From the NCBI GenBank assembly GCA_963784065.1, contig CAWAQA010000004.1, positions 62,001-126,000 of the forward strand: DNA of 64,000 nucleotides, in the 5' to 3' direction. The notes below the pieces were generated by a model. That model saw only the letters and a list, made by a program, of their open reading frames with translations. It did not search any database and was not told the origin of the DNA. The position numbers and the translations under genes were made by a program. Origin of the DNA: CAWAQA01 sp963784065 (GTDB lineage: Bacteria; Acidobacteriota; Vicinamibacteria; Vicinamibacterales; UBA2999). Positions 46,070-57,210 of the stretch are shown piece by piece. How positions within the stretch are numbered: the stretch's first letter is position 1; each line of letters starts with the position of its first letter.

Positions 46070-46148
46070 TCACAACGTACCTTCGAGTGGATTCTGTGGC
46101 CGCGACAACCGCGCGGCGGGTCCTGATTTGGGAAGGACATACCAGTAG

Positions 46149-48402
46149 ATGACGTCCCGCAGCGACATCCTTCGTCTGATCCGGGAACAGGTGCATCACC
46201 CGGCCACCGCGCGAGAGCTCTCGCAGGTGCTCCGCGTGCCGCGCGAGGAGCGCGCCACATTCAAGCGTCACCTGAAGGCGCTCGTCACCGACGGCGAGCT
46301 GCTGCAGATCCGCGGCAACCGGTACGGACTGCCGGAGAAGATGGATCTGATCGTCGGTCGCCTCCAGACCAACCCGGCCGGTTTCGGCTTCGTCGTGCCG
46401 GAGCACGCCAAGCCCGGCGACAAGCAGGACATCTACATCGCCGCATCGAACCTGACCGAGGCCATGCACGGCGACCGCGTGGTCGCGCGCGTCGAGCGCC
46501 GCACGGAGCGCGGCTTCGAAGGACGCATCATCCGCATCCTCGAACGCAGCCAGGACAGCATCGTCGGCCGCTTCGAGGTGGACGACGCCGGGCTCGGTTA
46601 TGTCGTGCCGTTCGATCGCCGCGTGCTGACCGACGTGCACGTGCCCACCGGGCAGTGGTCGTCGGCCGAGCCCGGCGAGATGGTGCTGGTCGAGATCACG
46701 CGCTGGCCCACCGCCACGCGCGGTCCGGTGGGCCGGGTCGTCGAAGTGCTCGGGCACATCGACGATCCGGGCGTCGACACGCAGATCATCATCCGCAAGT
46801 TCGGGATTCCCGACGCGCACTCCGAGGAGTCGGTCGAGGAGGCGCGGCGCCTGGGCACCCAGGTCAAGGAGCGCGACATCAAGGGCCGGACCGACTTCCG
46901 CGGCGTCACCACCGTCACCATCGACGGCGAGCACGCGCGCGATTTCGACGACGCGATCACCATCGAGCGCCTGGCGAACGGGAACTACTGGCTCGGCGTG
47001 CACATCGCGGACGTCTCGCATTACGTCAAGGAAGGGAGCGCGCTCGACGAGGAAGCGTATGAGCGCGGGACGTCGGTGTACTTCACCGAGCGGGCGGTGC
47101 ACATGTTTCCGGCGGAGCTCGCCACGGGGCTCTGCAGCCTCAACCCGCACCTCGACCGGCTGGTGCAGTCGTGCCTCATGGAGGTCGATCGCCGCGGCAA
47201 CGTCGTTCGCTACGAGATGCACGACGGCGTCATCAACAGCGACGCGCGCATGACCTATACCGCGGTCAACGCGATTCTCACGGACCGCGACGAGGACACG
47301 ATGCGCGAGTATCGCGCGCTCGTGCCGATGTTCGAGCAGATGGCCGAGCTGTTCGTCATCCTGAACGCGCGCCGCCGCCGCCGCGGCTCGATCGACTTCG
47401 ACCTGCCCGAAGCCGACGTGATTCTCGGAGAGGACGGACGGATCGAGAACATCGTGGCCACCGAGCGCAACGTGGCGCACCGGCTCATCGAGGAGTTCAT
47501 GCTGCTGGCGAACGAGACGGTGGCCACGCACCTCGTCGAGCACGACACGCCGGCGCTGCACCGCGTGCACGAGGCGCCGGACCTGAAGAAAGTCGAGGAC
47601 TTCGAGACCTTCATCAGCACGCTTGGCTACAGCCTGGCCGCGGGCGGCCACACGGTGAAGCCGAAGCACTTCCAGAAACTGATCGACCGCATCAAGGGGA
47701 CGCCCGAGGAGCGGCCGATCGCCGCGCTCATGCTGCGCACGATGCAGAAGGCGCGCTACGACGCCGCGAGCCTGGGGCACTTCGGTCTGGCGGCGGAGCA
47801 CTACACACACTTCACGTCGCCGATCCGCCGCTATCCCGACCTCGTCGTCCACCGCATGCTGCGCGAGTCGAGGCACGACCGCGATGACGCGCGCGCGCCG
47901 CGACGAACTCGAGGAGGAGCTGCCGGAGGTGGCGCGTCACACCTCGGAGATGGAGCGGCGCGCCGACGAGGCCGAGCGCGAGCTGCTGCAGTGGAAGAAG
48001 GTCCGCTTCATGGCGGACAAGGTCGGGGACGAGTACGAGGGCTACATCACCGGCGTCGCGCCGTTCGGCCTGTTCATCGAGCTGGTCGAGCACTACGTCG
48101 AAGGCCTCGTCCATATCTCGAGCATGGCCGACGACTATTACCGCTTCGTCGAACAGCAGCACATCCTGCGCGGCGAGAACACCAGGAAGGTGTACCGGCT
48201 CGGGGACAAGGTCCGGGTACAGGTCGTCCGCGTGGACATGGAGCGCCGCCAGGTGGACCTGGGCCTGGTGGATATCCTGGAGAGCGTGCGCAGGGAGGAG
48301 CGGCCGCGCGGGCCGGTGCGTAGCAAGGTCACGCCGAAGCGCGAACAACGTCGCGCCCAGCGGCCCGGCCGGCGGGAACGCCAGGCGAGGAAGAAACGCT
48401 AG
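46149..48402 (+). CDS. rnr: Ribonuclease R, one frame break
   Basis: ATG 46149 with a GGAAGGAC site starts a helical domain (SDILRLIREQVHHPATARELSQVL), then cold-shock domains and the RNB catalytic domain: TIDGEHARDFDDAITIERL with the metal-binding aspartates, HIADVSHYV and GLCSLNPHLDRL. A one-base insertion near 47883 breaks the frame after LRESRHDR; the corrected chain continues RRDELEEELPEVARHTSEMERRAD and an S1 domain (YEGYITGVAPFGLFIELV), with a basic tail, giving about 750 residues. It degrades structured RNA 3' to 5'. It converges on tatA with overlapping stop codons. Confidence 0.93.
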
Positions 48403-48554
48403 GACTTTTCTTCGGCGCTTTCCTTCGTCGAGTCCTTGAAGTTCTTGATGCCCTTGCCGATCCCGCGCCCGATTTCCGGCAGGCGGTTCGCCCCGAAAAT
48501 CAGGATGATGATCACAAGGATGATCAGAAGCTCGGGAATACCCAGGCGGCCCAT
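48399..48554 (-). CDS. tatA: Twin-arginine translocase subunit TatA/E
   Basis: A 51-aa protein. ATG 48554, with GAGGTGA upstream, begins MGRLGIPELLIILVIIILIF, the single short membrane helix. It is followed by the hinge GANRLPEIGRGIGKGIKNFK and a charged tail with alternating K, D and E ending in a serine. This is the exact topology of TatA/E. TatA forms the pore for folded protein export with TatB and TatC; tatC is not nearby. Its stop codon overlaps the rnr stop codon on the opposite strand. Confidence 0.93.
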   Translation of the reverse strand: MGRLGIPELLIILVIIILIFGANRLPEIGRGIGKGIKNFKDSTKESAEEKS

Positions 48555-48656
48555 ATTCACCTCAGGGGAGGCAGTGTACCATGCCCGGCCCGCCCGGAAC
48601 GGCTTTTGAAAAACCTCTGGCGGAGCGTGCGAACGCCGTCACCAGTAGAGGTGCAG

Positions 48657-49532
48657 ATGAAGAAGCTGTGGGTCGCAGCCGCGGTGGCGCTGGCCGTCGT
48701 CAGCAGCAATGCCCAGGAACAGGAGCGGGCGGGTGAATTCTCGTCGCGTGTCCAGCTCGTCGAGGTCTACGCCACCGTGACCGACGCCAAGGGTGATCTG
48801 GTGAGCGGCCTCGAGCAGGACGATTTCGAGGTCCTCGAGGACGACCAGCCCCAGGAGGTGTCCACCTTCGCGGCCGGCGAGTTCCCGCTGACCGTCGCGC
48901 TCGGCGTCGATCGGAGCTGGAGCATGGCGGGCGATCGGCTGCGGCTCGCCAAACGGGCCGCGCAGTCGTTCCTGCGCGAGCTGAAGCCCACCGATCGCTC
49001 GATGGTCGTCGCCATCAGCAGCGAAGCCGACGTGATCGCGCCGCTGTCCACTGATCGCTTCACGCAGGCGCGGGCGGTGGACGCCCTCGACCCGTGGAGT
49101 ACCACGGCGCTGCACGACGCGATCATCGCGACCCTGGATCGGCTGGAGCCGGAAACAGGCCGGCAGGCGCTGATCGTGTTCTCCGACGGTGCGGATCGGT
49201 ACAGCAAGGCGACGGCGGCGGACGTGATCGAGCGTGCGCGGCGCAGCAACGCGCTCATCTATCCCATCGCGCTCGGCCGCGAGCGGCCGCCGCTGCTCGC
49301 GGAACTGGCCACGGTCACCGGCGGGCGCTCGTTCCTGCTGCGCGACGTCAAGGAGCTGGAGAAGACGCTCGCCACGATCGCCCGCGAGCTGCGGTACCAG
49401 TATCTTCTTGGATACACGCCGAGCGAGCCAATCGAGCACGGCGTGCGGGAATGGCGCTCGATCCGCGTGACGATGAAAGAGGCGAAGCCCGGTATCCGCG
49501 TTCGTGCGCGCGACGGATACACGACGGAGTAA
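48657..49532 (+). CDS. Exported VWFA-related domain protein
   Basis: A 291-aa protein from ATG 48657 (MKKLWVAAAVALAVVSSNAQ, signal peptide); the frame opens at 48606, but this start has the signal peptide. QLVEVYATVTDAKGDLVSGLEQDDFEVLEDDQPQEVSTF is the N-terminal segment of the acidobacterial VWFA-related family. The von Willebrand A domain has the MIDAS motif in VDRSWSMAGD and a C-terminal LGYTPSEP. It presumably binds a protein or metal at the envelope. It is 102 bases divergent from tatA. Confidence 0.85.
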   Translation: MKKLWVAAAVALAVVSSNAQEQERAGEFSSRVQLVEVYATVTDAKGDLVSGLEQDDFEVLEDDQPQEVSTFAAGEFPLTVALGVDRSWSMAGDRLRLAKRAAQSFLRELKPTDRSMVVAISSEADVIAPLSTDRFTQARAVDALDPWSTTALHDAIIATLDRLEPETGRQALIVFSDGADRYSKATAADVIERARRSNALIYPIALGRERPPLLAELATVTGGRSFLLRDVKELEKTLATIARELRYQYLLGYTPSEPIEHGVREWRSIRVTMKEAKPGIRVRARDGYTTE

Positions 49533-49548
49533 ACTCAACTCCCATCGT

Positions 49549-49630
49549 CAACTCCCAACCCCAGGGCGTGCGGACCATTTCCAACGTTGGGGGTTGCCAT
49601 TGAGAGTTGGAACGTGGAAGTTGGGAGTTG
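49549..49630. repeat. Palindromic GTTGGGA heptad element
   Basis: CAACTCCCAAC (49549-49559) is the exact reverse complement of GTTGGGAGTTG (49620-49630). Between 49586 and 49630 the sequence runs in 7-base steps (GTTGGGG, GTTGCCA, then GTTGGAA, CGTGGAA, GTTGGGA). The right arm also provides the upstream region of the next gene. Confidence 0.55.
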
Positions 49631-49632
49631 CG

Positions 49633-50139
49633 TTGTCGCACCCGCTCGTTTTGGCGCTGTTCTCCGAACCGTCAGCCGCGGCCGCGGCCGGTCGTGAGCT
49701 TCGCGGGCTCGGGATTCCCGAGGTCGAGATTTCGATCGTTGCGCGCTCGCACGACGATGAAGGGATGCTGGCGCGGGAGTCAGGAGGGTCGCCGGGTTCC
49801 GACATCGAAGATTCGCGTCCGGCGGGACGTCTCGGAGAGCTTGGCGGGCACCTCCTGGCGGCGATTGCGCTTGTGATGCCGGGCATCGGGCCGATCGTCG
49901 CCGATGGTCCGCTTGCCGCCGGGCTCGGTGAGGCGGCTGGCCACCTGGCGGGCGGGATCAAGCGAACCCTGGAACAGGCCGGCCTCGACCACGACGTGGC
50001 CGAGCAGTGGTCCGACCGTATTCACCGCGGTGACGTGCTCCTCGGCGTGCATGTGGACGCGACGGCAGTCGAGACGGTTCGCGGCGTCATGGCGCGCAAC
50101 GGCGGAACCCATGTGGCCGTGGGCGTGTGGCCCACGTAG
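49633..50139 (+). CDS. GSP17M/YflT-like glycine-rich protein (tentative)
   Basis: From TTG 49633 (MSHPLVLALFSEPSAAAAAGREL) the protein has 168 aa. The centre is glycine-rich and hydrophobic (LGGHLLAAIALVMPGIGPIVADG; AAGLGEAAGHLAGGI), and the C-terminal domain (LLGVHVDATAVETVRGVM) resembles a ferredoxin-like fold. The layout recalls general-stress protein 17M / YflT-type proteins, which pair a hydrophobic glycine segment with such a domain. The longer frame starting at 49504 covers the repeat and is not credible. Function is unknown. Confidence 0.5.
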   Translation: MSHPLVLALFSEPSAAAAAGRELRGLGIPEVEISIVARSHDDEGMLARESGGSPGSDIEDSRPAGRLGELGGHLLAAIALVMPGIGPIVADGPLAAGLGEAAGHLAGGIKRTLEQAGLDHDVAEQWSDRIHRGDVLLGVHVDATAVETVRGVMARNGGTHVAVGVWPT

Positions 50140-50284
50140 CGATCGCGCTCACCGCGGATGGGGACACTGGGCGTAATATGCTGTCGCCTCTCGACGGCCA
50201 ATTGGGACGGTTCAGCATCTTATTGATAGAAAAGAGACCGAGGGACTGGTTTCGCGGCTGAGGTACTTCTTTTGCAGTTGCTCC

Positions 50285-50302
50285 CCCCGAGCGTGCTCGG
50301 GG
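50285..50302 (+). other. Hairpin in tonB leader
   Basis: A perfect 8-bp stem CCCCGAGC / GCTCGGGG with a GT loop lies 33 bases before the tonB ATG. It could hinder or time translation; no terminator-like T-tract is present. Confidence 0.35.
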
Positions 50303-50334
50303 ACAATGTGAGCCAAACTCATTCAGCGGCGGTA

Positions 50335-51226
50335 ATGTCGACCACGAGTCAGCAACCCACGGCGAAGCCGGTCGTTTCAGACCACCTATCGCTCCGCCCC
50401 GAAGGCGCTGGACCGCCCGAGGTCCATTTTCTGTTCGAGCGGCAGGAGAAGCGGCTCGGCGGGGCGCTTGGGGCATCGGTGGCGAGCCATGTGGCGTTCG
50501 TGCTGCTCGCGCTGCTCATCGCGAACCTGCTCCCGGACCGTGTGGGCCAGGCCATTCTTCCCGATCGCACCAACGAAGACATCGTGTGGCTGGCCGAGCC
50601 AGGACCCGGCGGTGGCGGCGGTGGCGGGAACAGCATGCCGGAGCCGCCGAAAAAGGCTGAACTGCCGGGACAGGACAAGATCACCGTCCCTGCCGTGAAG
50701 CCGCCTGAGCCGACTCCGGAACCGCCGAAGGTCGAGGAACCGCCGCCGGTCGAACCGCAGATGAACATTCCCGCGCAGACGATGGCCGCCGCGGTCGAGG
50801 CGTCGCCGGGCGTCATCGACTCCGATGCCGCGTCCGACAGCGTCTCGACGGGTTCCGGCTCAGGCAGCGGCGCGGGAGCGGGTCAGGGTTCCGGCCTGGG
50901 CGAAGGGTACTGGCGGCGGGACGGGCGGCGGCGCGTTTCGAATCGGGAGCGGCGTCGAGTCGCCGCGCCTGCTGCGCAGCGTGCGTCCCAACTACACCTC
51001 GGAGGCGATGCGCGCGAAAGTGCAGGGTCTCGTCCGCCTCGAAGGGATCGTGCTCCCCGACGGCACGGTCGGCGACGTGCGCGTGCTGCGTTCGCTCGAT
51101 TCGGTCTTCGGGCTGGATGAAGAAGCCATCAAGGCCGCCAAGCAGTTCCGGTTCGTACCGGGAACCCGCCTCGGACAGCCGGTCGCGGTGATCGTGAGCT
51201 TCGAGATCGAGTTCACGTTGCGATAG
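50335..51226 (+). CDS. TonB-type energy-transducing protein, one frame break
   Basis: ATG 50335 (MSTTSQQPTAKPVVSDHL) or an earlier GTG starts a cytoplasmic segment with a single membrane helix (VASHVAFVLLALLIANLL). A proline/glycine-rich periplasmic linker follows (PEPPKKAELPGQDK, PPEPTPEPPKVEEPPPVEP). A one-base shift near 50915 leads to the TonB C-terminal domain: PRLLRSVRPNYTSEAMRAKVQGLVRLEGIVLPDGTVGDVRVLRS and FRFVPGTRLGQPV. It couples the proton motive force to outer-membrane receptors such as the one at 7815. ExbB/ExbD genes are absent from the window. Confidence 0.85.
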
Positions 51227-51237
51227 GCGTTCACCCC

Positions 51238-52132
51238 GTGAGGTTCCTGTCCAAGCTGGCGGCTGTCGTGGCGCTGCTGCTGCGCGCTCGTGTGGACGGG
51301 TGCGGTCGGTTACCTCTGGCTGAACGAGCCGCGGTTCGTGTTCCGATCGGAGTTCAGCCGCCGTCCGGGCCGCGTGATCGATCCCGCTTTCTCATCGCTC
51401 CAGCTCAGAACGGCCGACGGCGTACGCCTCGACGCCGTGACGCTCTCGACAGCTGGGTCCGCCCGCTCGCACGATTGGGTCATCTACTTCCAGGGCAATG
51501 CCGGTTCGCTCCGCCGGCCGCGCGTACAGGAGCAACTGCGTACGCTGCACGCGCTCGGCTACGACGTCCTGTCGTTCGACTATCGCGGCTACGGCCGCAG
51601 CGACGGAGTCCCAAGCGAGGTCGGTCTGTACGCCGACGCGCTCGCCGCCTATGACTATCTGATCGACGCGGGAGTGCCGGCCACCCGCATCATCCTCGCC
51701 GGACAATCGCTGGGGTCCGCGGTTGCCGTCGAGCTCGCCACACGGGTCACGTCGGCCGGCGTGGCGCTGTTCAGCCCGATCGATTCGGTGCCCCTCACGG
51801 CGGGGCGAATCTATCCGTGGGTGCCGGTGCACTATCTCGCCACCAACCGGTTCGACTCCAGCGCGAAGATCGAACGCCTCCGCGTGCCGATCGTCGTATT
51901 CCATTCCGCGTACGACCGGCTGATCCCCCTGCAGGCGGCGCGCGATCTCTTCGCGAAGATCACGGCGCCCAAGCGCATGGTCGAAACAGGCGGCGGCCAC
52001 AACGGGGCAGGGTTTGCCGATCTGGACGCGCTGCGCGACACGATGTGGACGTTCTGGCCTCCCGCCGTCGGCCAACCGCACCGCAACGCCGGGGCGTCGG
52101 CCCCGGAGGACGGACGGCGAGCGGCCCAGTAA
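51238..52132 (+). CDS. Alpha/beta hydrolase, ABHD13/Bem46-like
   Basis: GTG 51238 starts a membrane anchor (MRFLSKLAAVVALLL); a one-base shift near 51280 joins it to CALVWTGAVGYLWLNEPRFVF and the enzyme. HDWVIYFQGNAGS (oxyanion region), FDYRGYGRSDG, the nucleophile elbow AGQSLGSAV and a late acid and histidine (HSAYDRLIPL; GGGHNGAGF) form the S9/S33 alpha/beta fold of the Bem46/ABHD13 group. It is 11 bases after the TonB stop, so co-transcribed. Unlike the hydrolase at 17251 it keeps its serine. The substrate is unknown. Confidence 0.8.
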
Positions 52133-52166
52133 CGGCCGACCTGAGGAATGCTCCGCACCGTCGTAG

Positions 52167-52209
52167 GGGCCGGCTTCAGCCGGCCCGTCAAGCCGACCTG
52201 AAGGTCGGC
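52167..52209. repeat. Two tandem hairpins after the hydrolase
   Basis: First hairpin: GGGCCGGCT (52167-52175) with AGCCGGCCC (52178-52186), 9 bp, TC loop. Second: GCCGACCT (52192-52199) with AGGTCGGC (52202-52209), 8 bp, GA loop. They share the CCGGCT-N2-AGCCGG style of hairpins after other genes. They precede the groEL terminator on the opposite strand. Confidence 0.55.
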
Positions 52210-52263
52210 CTCTACGCAACCCGCCGCTGCATGAAGACCCGTGAGCCGCGGGTTGCACCCATC

Positions 52264-52294
52264 AAAAAAAGGGCGGGTCCGTGAGGACCCGCCC
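52264..52294 (-). terminator. Intrinsic terminator of groESL
   Basis: On the minus strand a 10-bp perfect stem GGGCGGGTCC (complement of 52285-52294) pairs with its inverse (52271-52280) around a 4-base loop and is followed by seven T residues (complement of 52264-52270). It lies 36 bases past the groEL stop. This is the clearest intrinsic terminator in the window. Confidence 0.85.
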
Positions 52295-52330
52295 TTGGCA
52301 ATGCCCGGAGCCCGAAGCCCGGAGCCCGTC

Positions 52331-53964
<1,634 letters not shown>

Positions 53965-53977
53965 AGTCCCTTTGCTC

Positions 53978-54272
53978 CTACTTGCTCTCGAGAACCGCGA
54001 GCACTTCGTCCTCGCGCATGATCAGGTAGTCGTCGCCGTCGATCTTGATCTCCTGGCCCGAGTACTTGCCGAAGAGGATCGTGTCGCCGTCCTTGACGTC
54101 GAGCGGGATGCGCTTGCCGTCGTCCTTGACCTTGCCCGACGCCGACGGCGATGACCTTGCCCTGCTGCGGCTTTTCCTTGGCGCTGTCGGGGATGATGAT
54201 CCCGCCGACCTTCTGCTCGCCTTCCTCGATGCGCTGAACGATGATGCGGTCGTGTAGCGGTCTGACTTTCAT
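53978..54272 (-). CDS. groS: Co-chaperonin GroES, one frame break
   Basis: ATG 54272 begins MKVRPLHDRIIVQRIEEGEQKVGGIIIPDSAKEKPQQGKV. A single extra base near 54140 breaks the frame; removed, it reads GSGKVKDDGKRIPLDVKDGDTILFGKYSG and ends VLESK at TAG 53978. The mobile loop (EEGEQKVGGIIIPD) is intact. The 295-base length is one more than a multiple of three, as expected for one insertion. It caps GroEL; the operon is controlled by the CIRCE element at 54382. Confidence 0.95.
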
Positions 54273-54381
54273 GTCTCTTCGACTCCAGCTGTCTGGTGTA
54301 GCGGCGGACCGGGTGCCCGCTGCCGCGGGGCAGATGGCCCCGGGAAACCTTATTGAAAGTGGTATGCGCCGCACGGTGTGG

Positions 54382-54408
54382 TTAGCACTCCATGTGCGCG
54401 ACTGCTAA
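54382..54408 (-). promoter_or_regulatory. CIRCE operator (HrcA site)
   Basis: TTAGCACTC, nine bases and GACTGCTAA match the CIRCE consensus TTAGCACTC-N9-GAGTGCTAA with one mismatch in the right half. It is 110 bases upstream of the groES start. Its left half contains the last two sense codons and stop of the Fis-like gene. HrcA binding would repress groESL; hrcA itself is not in the window. Confidence 0.92.
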
Positions 54409-54655
54409 TTGTAGTGAGGGCGAGAAAACGGGTGTCAAGCCGGGGCGGCGGAGCCGATGCTCGGTCAGCTTCCGGCTGAGCGTGTTGCGGTGCATGCCGA
54501 GGAGGTCCGCCGCCTTGCACAGATTGCCGTCGGCCTTGTCGAGCACGTGCGCGATGAAGCGCTTCTCGAACTCGCGCTGCGGCGTCCTCGAAGCGGACGC
54601 CCTTGCTGACCATCTCGTCGACCAGCCGGTCGAGCTGCTCGCGCATGGCCATCAC
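54382..54655 (-). CDS. Small Fis-type DNA-binding protein, one frame break
   Basis: GTG 54655 or ATG 54652 starts MAMREQLDRLVDEMVSKGVRFEDA; an extra base near 54580 breaks the frame, and corrected it continues QREFEKRFIAHVLDKADGNLCKAADLLGMHRNTLSRKLTEHRL to TAA 54382. The second half is the Fis-type helix-turn-helix found at the end of NtrC proteins. About 90 residues, with no sensor or AAA+ domain. The start overlaps the purC stop, so it is coupled to purC. Its own 3' end encodes the groESL promoter and half the CIRCE operator. Confidence 0.82.
54408..54438 (-). promoter_or_regulatory. groESL promoter adjoining CIRCE
   Basis: On the minus strand TTGACA (complement of 54433-54438) is followed by 19 bases and TACAAT (complement of 54408-54413). 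The -10 end touches the CIRCE dyad, the classic HrcA arrangement. The spacer is two bases longer than ideal. Both boxes lie inside the Fis-like reading frame. Confidence 0.6.
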
Positions 54656-55556
54656 GCGAGGTCCCTGCCGGTCAGCCGGCGGTAGGCCTCGACGTATTTG
54701 TCCCGCGTGCGCTGCACGACGTCGTCGGGCAGCGACGGCACCGGGGGCTGCTTGTTCCAGCGGATCTCTTCCAGGTAGTCGCGCACGAACTGCTTGTCGA
54801 AGCTCGGCTGCGGGCGCCCGGGCTCGTACTGATCCTTCGGCCAGTAGCGCGACGAGTCCGGCGTCATCGACCTCGTCGATGAGGATGATGTCTCCCGCGT
54901 CGGTCAGCACCGAACTCGAACTTGGTGTCGGCGAGGATGATGCCGCAGCTCTCGGCGTGCGCCGCGCCGAAGGCGTACAGCGCCAGCGTCAGCTCGCGCA
55001 GCGTGGCGACGAGGTCGTCGCCGACGAGACGTCCCGCTTCCGCTTCGCTGATGTTCACGTCGTGGCCGCTGGCGGCCTTGGTGGCCGGCGTGAAGATGGG
55101 CTCGCGGCAGCCGATCCGATTCGCGCAGGCCCGCCGGCAGCGCGACGCCGCAGACCGCGCCGCGTCGCCTGGTAGTCCTTCCAGCCGGATCCCGACAGGT
55201 AGCCGCGCGCCACGCATTCGATGCGGCACCGGCGTCGTCTTGCGCACGAGCATCGTCCGGCCGTCGAGGACATCGGCCTGGCCGCGGAGGTCGGCCGGAA
55301 AGTCGCGGACGCTCGTGGCGATGCAGTGGTTCGGCACGATGTGCTGCGTGCGCTCGAACCAGAACGCCGAGAGCTGCGTCAGCACCTTGCCTTTGTCGGG
55401 GATGCCGGAGCCGAGCACGTAGTCGAACGCCGAAATGCGATCGGTGGCGACGAACAGCAGCCCGTCGCCGACGTCGTAGATGTCGCGAACCTTGCCCTGC
55501 CGGTCCGGACGGCTACCGTTCAGACGCGTGTCGAGCAGGGGGGCAGCGAGCGGCAA
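54652..55556 (-). CDS. purC: SAICAR synthase PurC, several frame breaks
   Basis: A TTG at 55556 or a lost start gives MPLAAPLLDTRLNG. QGKVRDIYDVGDGLLFVATDRISAFDYVLGSGIPDKGKVLTQLSAFWF is the ATP-binding N-terminus, LADTKFEFG the catalytic loop and FDKQFVRDYLEEI the C-terminus, a PurC of about 300 residues of the long type. Frames change near 55225, 55120, 54905 and 54870; all motifs survive. It condenses CAIR with aspartate in purine synthesis. Its TGA (54652-54654) overlaps the start of the Fis-like gene. Confidence 0.9.
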
Positions 55557-55667
55557 CGCGGTTCCTTGCAGGGAGTGGGCATCTTACAGGGACGCTTCGA
55601 GACCCGCAACCGTACGCAACACTACCGGCCGTCGCGCGATCTGAGCCTGATATATTGTGTAGGCTCG

Positions 55668-56699
55668 ATGAAGCTTCGAACGGCGGTGGTGTCGCTTCTG
55701 GCGATTGCCCTGTTCGCGTGGTTCCTCAGTCGCGCGAATCTCGGCGACGTGTGGACGCAGGTGCGGCAGGCGCGGCCCGAGCTGCTCGTGCGCGGCGCTG
55801 CTGCTGGTGGCGGCGACGTTCTGGGTGCGGGCGGTTCGCTGGCAGTACCTGCTCGCGCCGATCGGGCCGCACGCGGTTCCGCACGGCATTCCGCACCACG
55901 GTGATCGGCTTTGCGGCGCTTTCGCTGCTGCCGGCGCGGGCGGGCGATCTGTTGCGCCCGTATCTTGCTCGCCCGTCAGGAAGGCCTCAGCCCGCCGGCG
56001 ACCTTTGCCACGATCGTGATGGAGCGCGTGCTCGACCTGATGGCCGTGCTCGTGCTGCTCGCCGTCTTCGTGTGGGGATTCTCCGACGCGTCCACGCTGC
56101 CGCCTGCCCTGCGGCCGTCGATCGAGGTCGCCTCGGCGCTCGCGGCGCTGGCGGCGGCCGCGATGATGGGCATGATGTGGGTCCTGGCGACGCACCCGGA
56201 GCGCATCGGGGCTTTCGTCGCGACGGCGACGCGCGTGCTGCCGCGGCGCCTGGGCGCGCGGCTCGGCGCCGTGGCACGCACCTTCAGCGGCGGCTTTGCC
56301 GTGGCGCGGGAGCCGCGGGCGCTGGCGATGGCGTTCCTGTGGTCGCTGCCGTTGTGGCTGCTCCTGGCGGGCGAGACATGGCTCGTGACGCGCGCGTTCG
56401 GCATCGACATGCCGTTTACCGGCGGCTTCCTGCTCCAGGCGCTGCTCGTCATCGGCGTGGCGGTGCCGACGCCCGGCGCCGTCGGCAGCTACCACGAGGC
56501 ATATCGGATCGGCGTCACCACCTTCTTCGGCGCGTCGAATGATGCCGCGGTCGCCGCGGCCATCGTGGTGCACGCGGTGGGCTTCATACCGGTTGTGTTC
56601 GTCGGCCTGGTGTTCATGGCCCAGGATGGCTTGAGCGTGCGCCGGCTGCAGGCCCTGACCACGCACCGCGCGCGCAGAGGAGATGCCAGACACCAATGA
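55668..56699 (+). CDS. LPG-synthase-type membrane protein (UPF0104), three frame breaks
   Basis: ATG 55668 starts MKLRTAVVSLLAIALFAWFLSRANL; TATATT at 55651 is a likely -10 box with a very short leader. Shifts near 55795, 55880 and 55970 restore LLLVAATFWVRAVRWQYLLAPIG, FRTTVIGFAALSLLPARAGDLLRPYL and ATIVMERVLDLMAVL, the core of the lysylphosphatidylglycerol synthase transmembrane-region family. About eight helices follow. Without a C-terminal synthase domain it probably flips or transports a lipid. Its TGA overlaps the nrdR ATG. Confidence 0.85.
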
Positions 56700-57154
56700 A
56701 ATGCCCGTTCTGCGGCCATCTGGGCGATAAGGTCGTCGACTCCCGCGAGAGCAAGGAAGGCGAGGTCATCCGCCGGCGGCGCGAGTGTCTCGACTGCGGG
56801 CGTCGATTCACCAGCTACGAGCGGATCGACGAGATCCCGTACATGGTGATCAAGAAGGACGGCACGCGCGAGCGCTTCGAGCGGCAGAAGCTGATTGCGG
56901 GCCTGCTCAAGGCGTGCGAAAAGCGTCCGGTGAGCATCGCGGCGATCGAGGGCGTGGCCGACAAGGTCGAGGCGACGCTGCAGGAGCGTCCGGAAAAGGA
57001 AATGGGCACGGAGGAAGTCGGCCGCGTCGTCATGGATGAGCTGAAGCGACTCGACAAGGTCGCCTACGTGCGCTTCGCGTCGGTGTACCGATCCTTCCGC
57101 GACGTCGGCGAGTTCATGAGCGAGCTGAAGGAACTGCTGAACGCCAAGGAGTAG
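56696..57154 (+). CDS. nrdR: Transcriptional repressor NrdR
   Basis: A 152-aa intact protein whose ATG overlaps the upstream stop (ATGA). The N-terminal zinc ribbon (CPFCGHLGDKVVDSRESKEG with CLDCGRRFTSYER) and the ATP-cone domain (MVIKKDGTRERFERQKLIAGLLKACEKRPVS) identify NrdR, which represses ribonucleotide reductase genes when dATP/ATP is bound. It matches the family length (about 150). No nrd genes are in the window. A hairpin follows 6 bases after the stop. Confidence 0.95.
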   Translation: MKCPFCGHLGDKVVDSRESKEGEVIRRRRECLDCGRRFTSYERIDEIPYMVIKKDGTRERFERQKLIAGLLKACEKRPVSIAAIEGVADKVEATLQERPEKEMGTEEVGRVVMDELKRLDKVAYVRFASVYRSFRDVGEFMSELKELLNAKE

Positions 57155-57159
57155 ACCTG

Positions 57160-57178
57160 GGGCCGGCTCAGCCGGCCC
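57160..57178. terminator. Hairpin after nrdR
   Basis: GGGCCGGC (57160-57167), loop TCA, then GCCGGCCC (57171-57178), an 8-bp stem. It belongs to the GGGCCGGCT hairpin family at 13890 and 52167. No T-tract follows. The next gene starts 33 bases later. Confidence 0.45.
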
Positions 57179-57210
57179 GACAGAGCAGGCTGTCAGCCGG
57201 CCCGGCAACG

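Noticed and set aside
46038..47876. 612-codon frame on - opposite rnr
   Set aside because: Antisense shadow; low-complexity R/H/V/D composition and no motif, while rnr has complete catalytic motifs.
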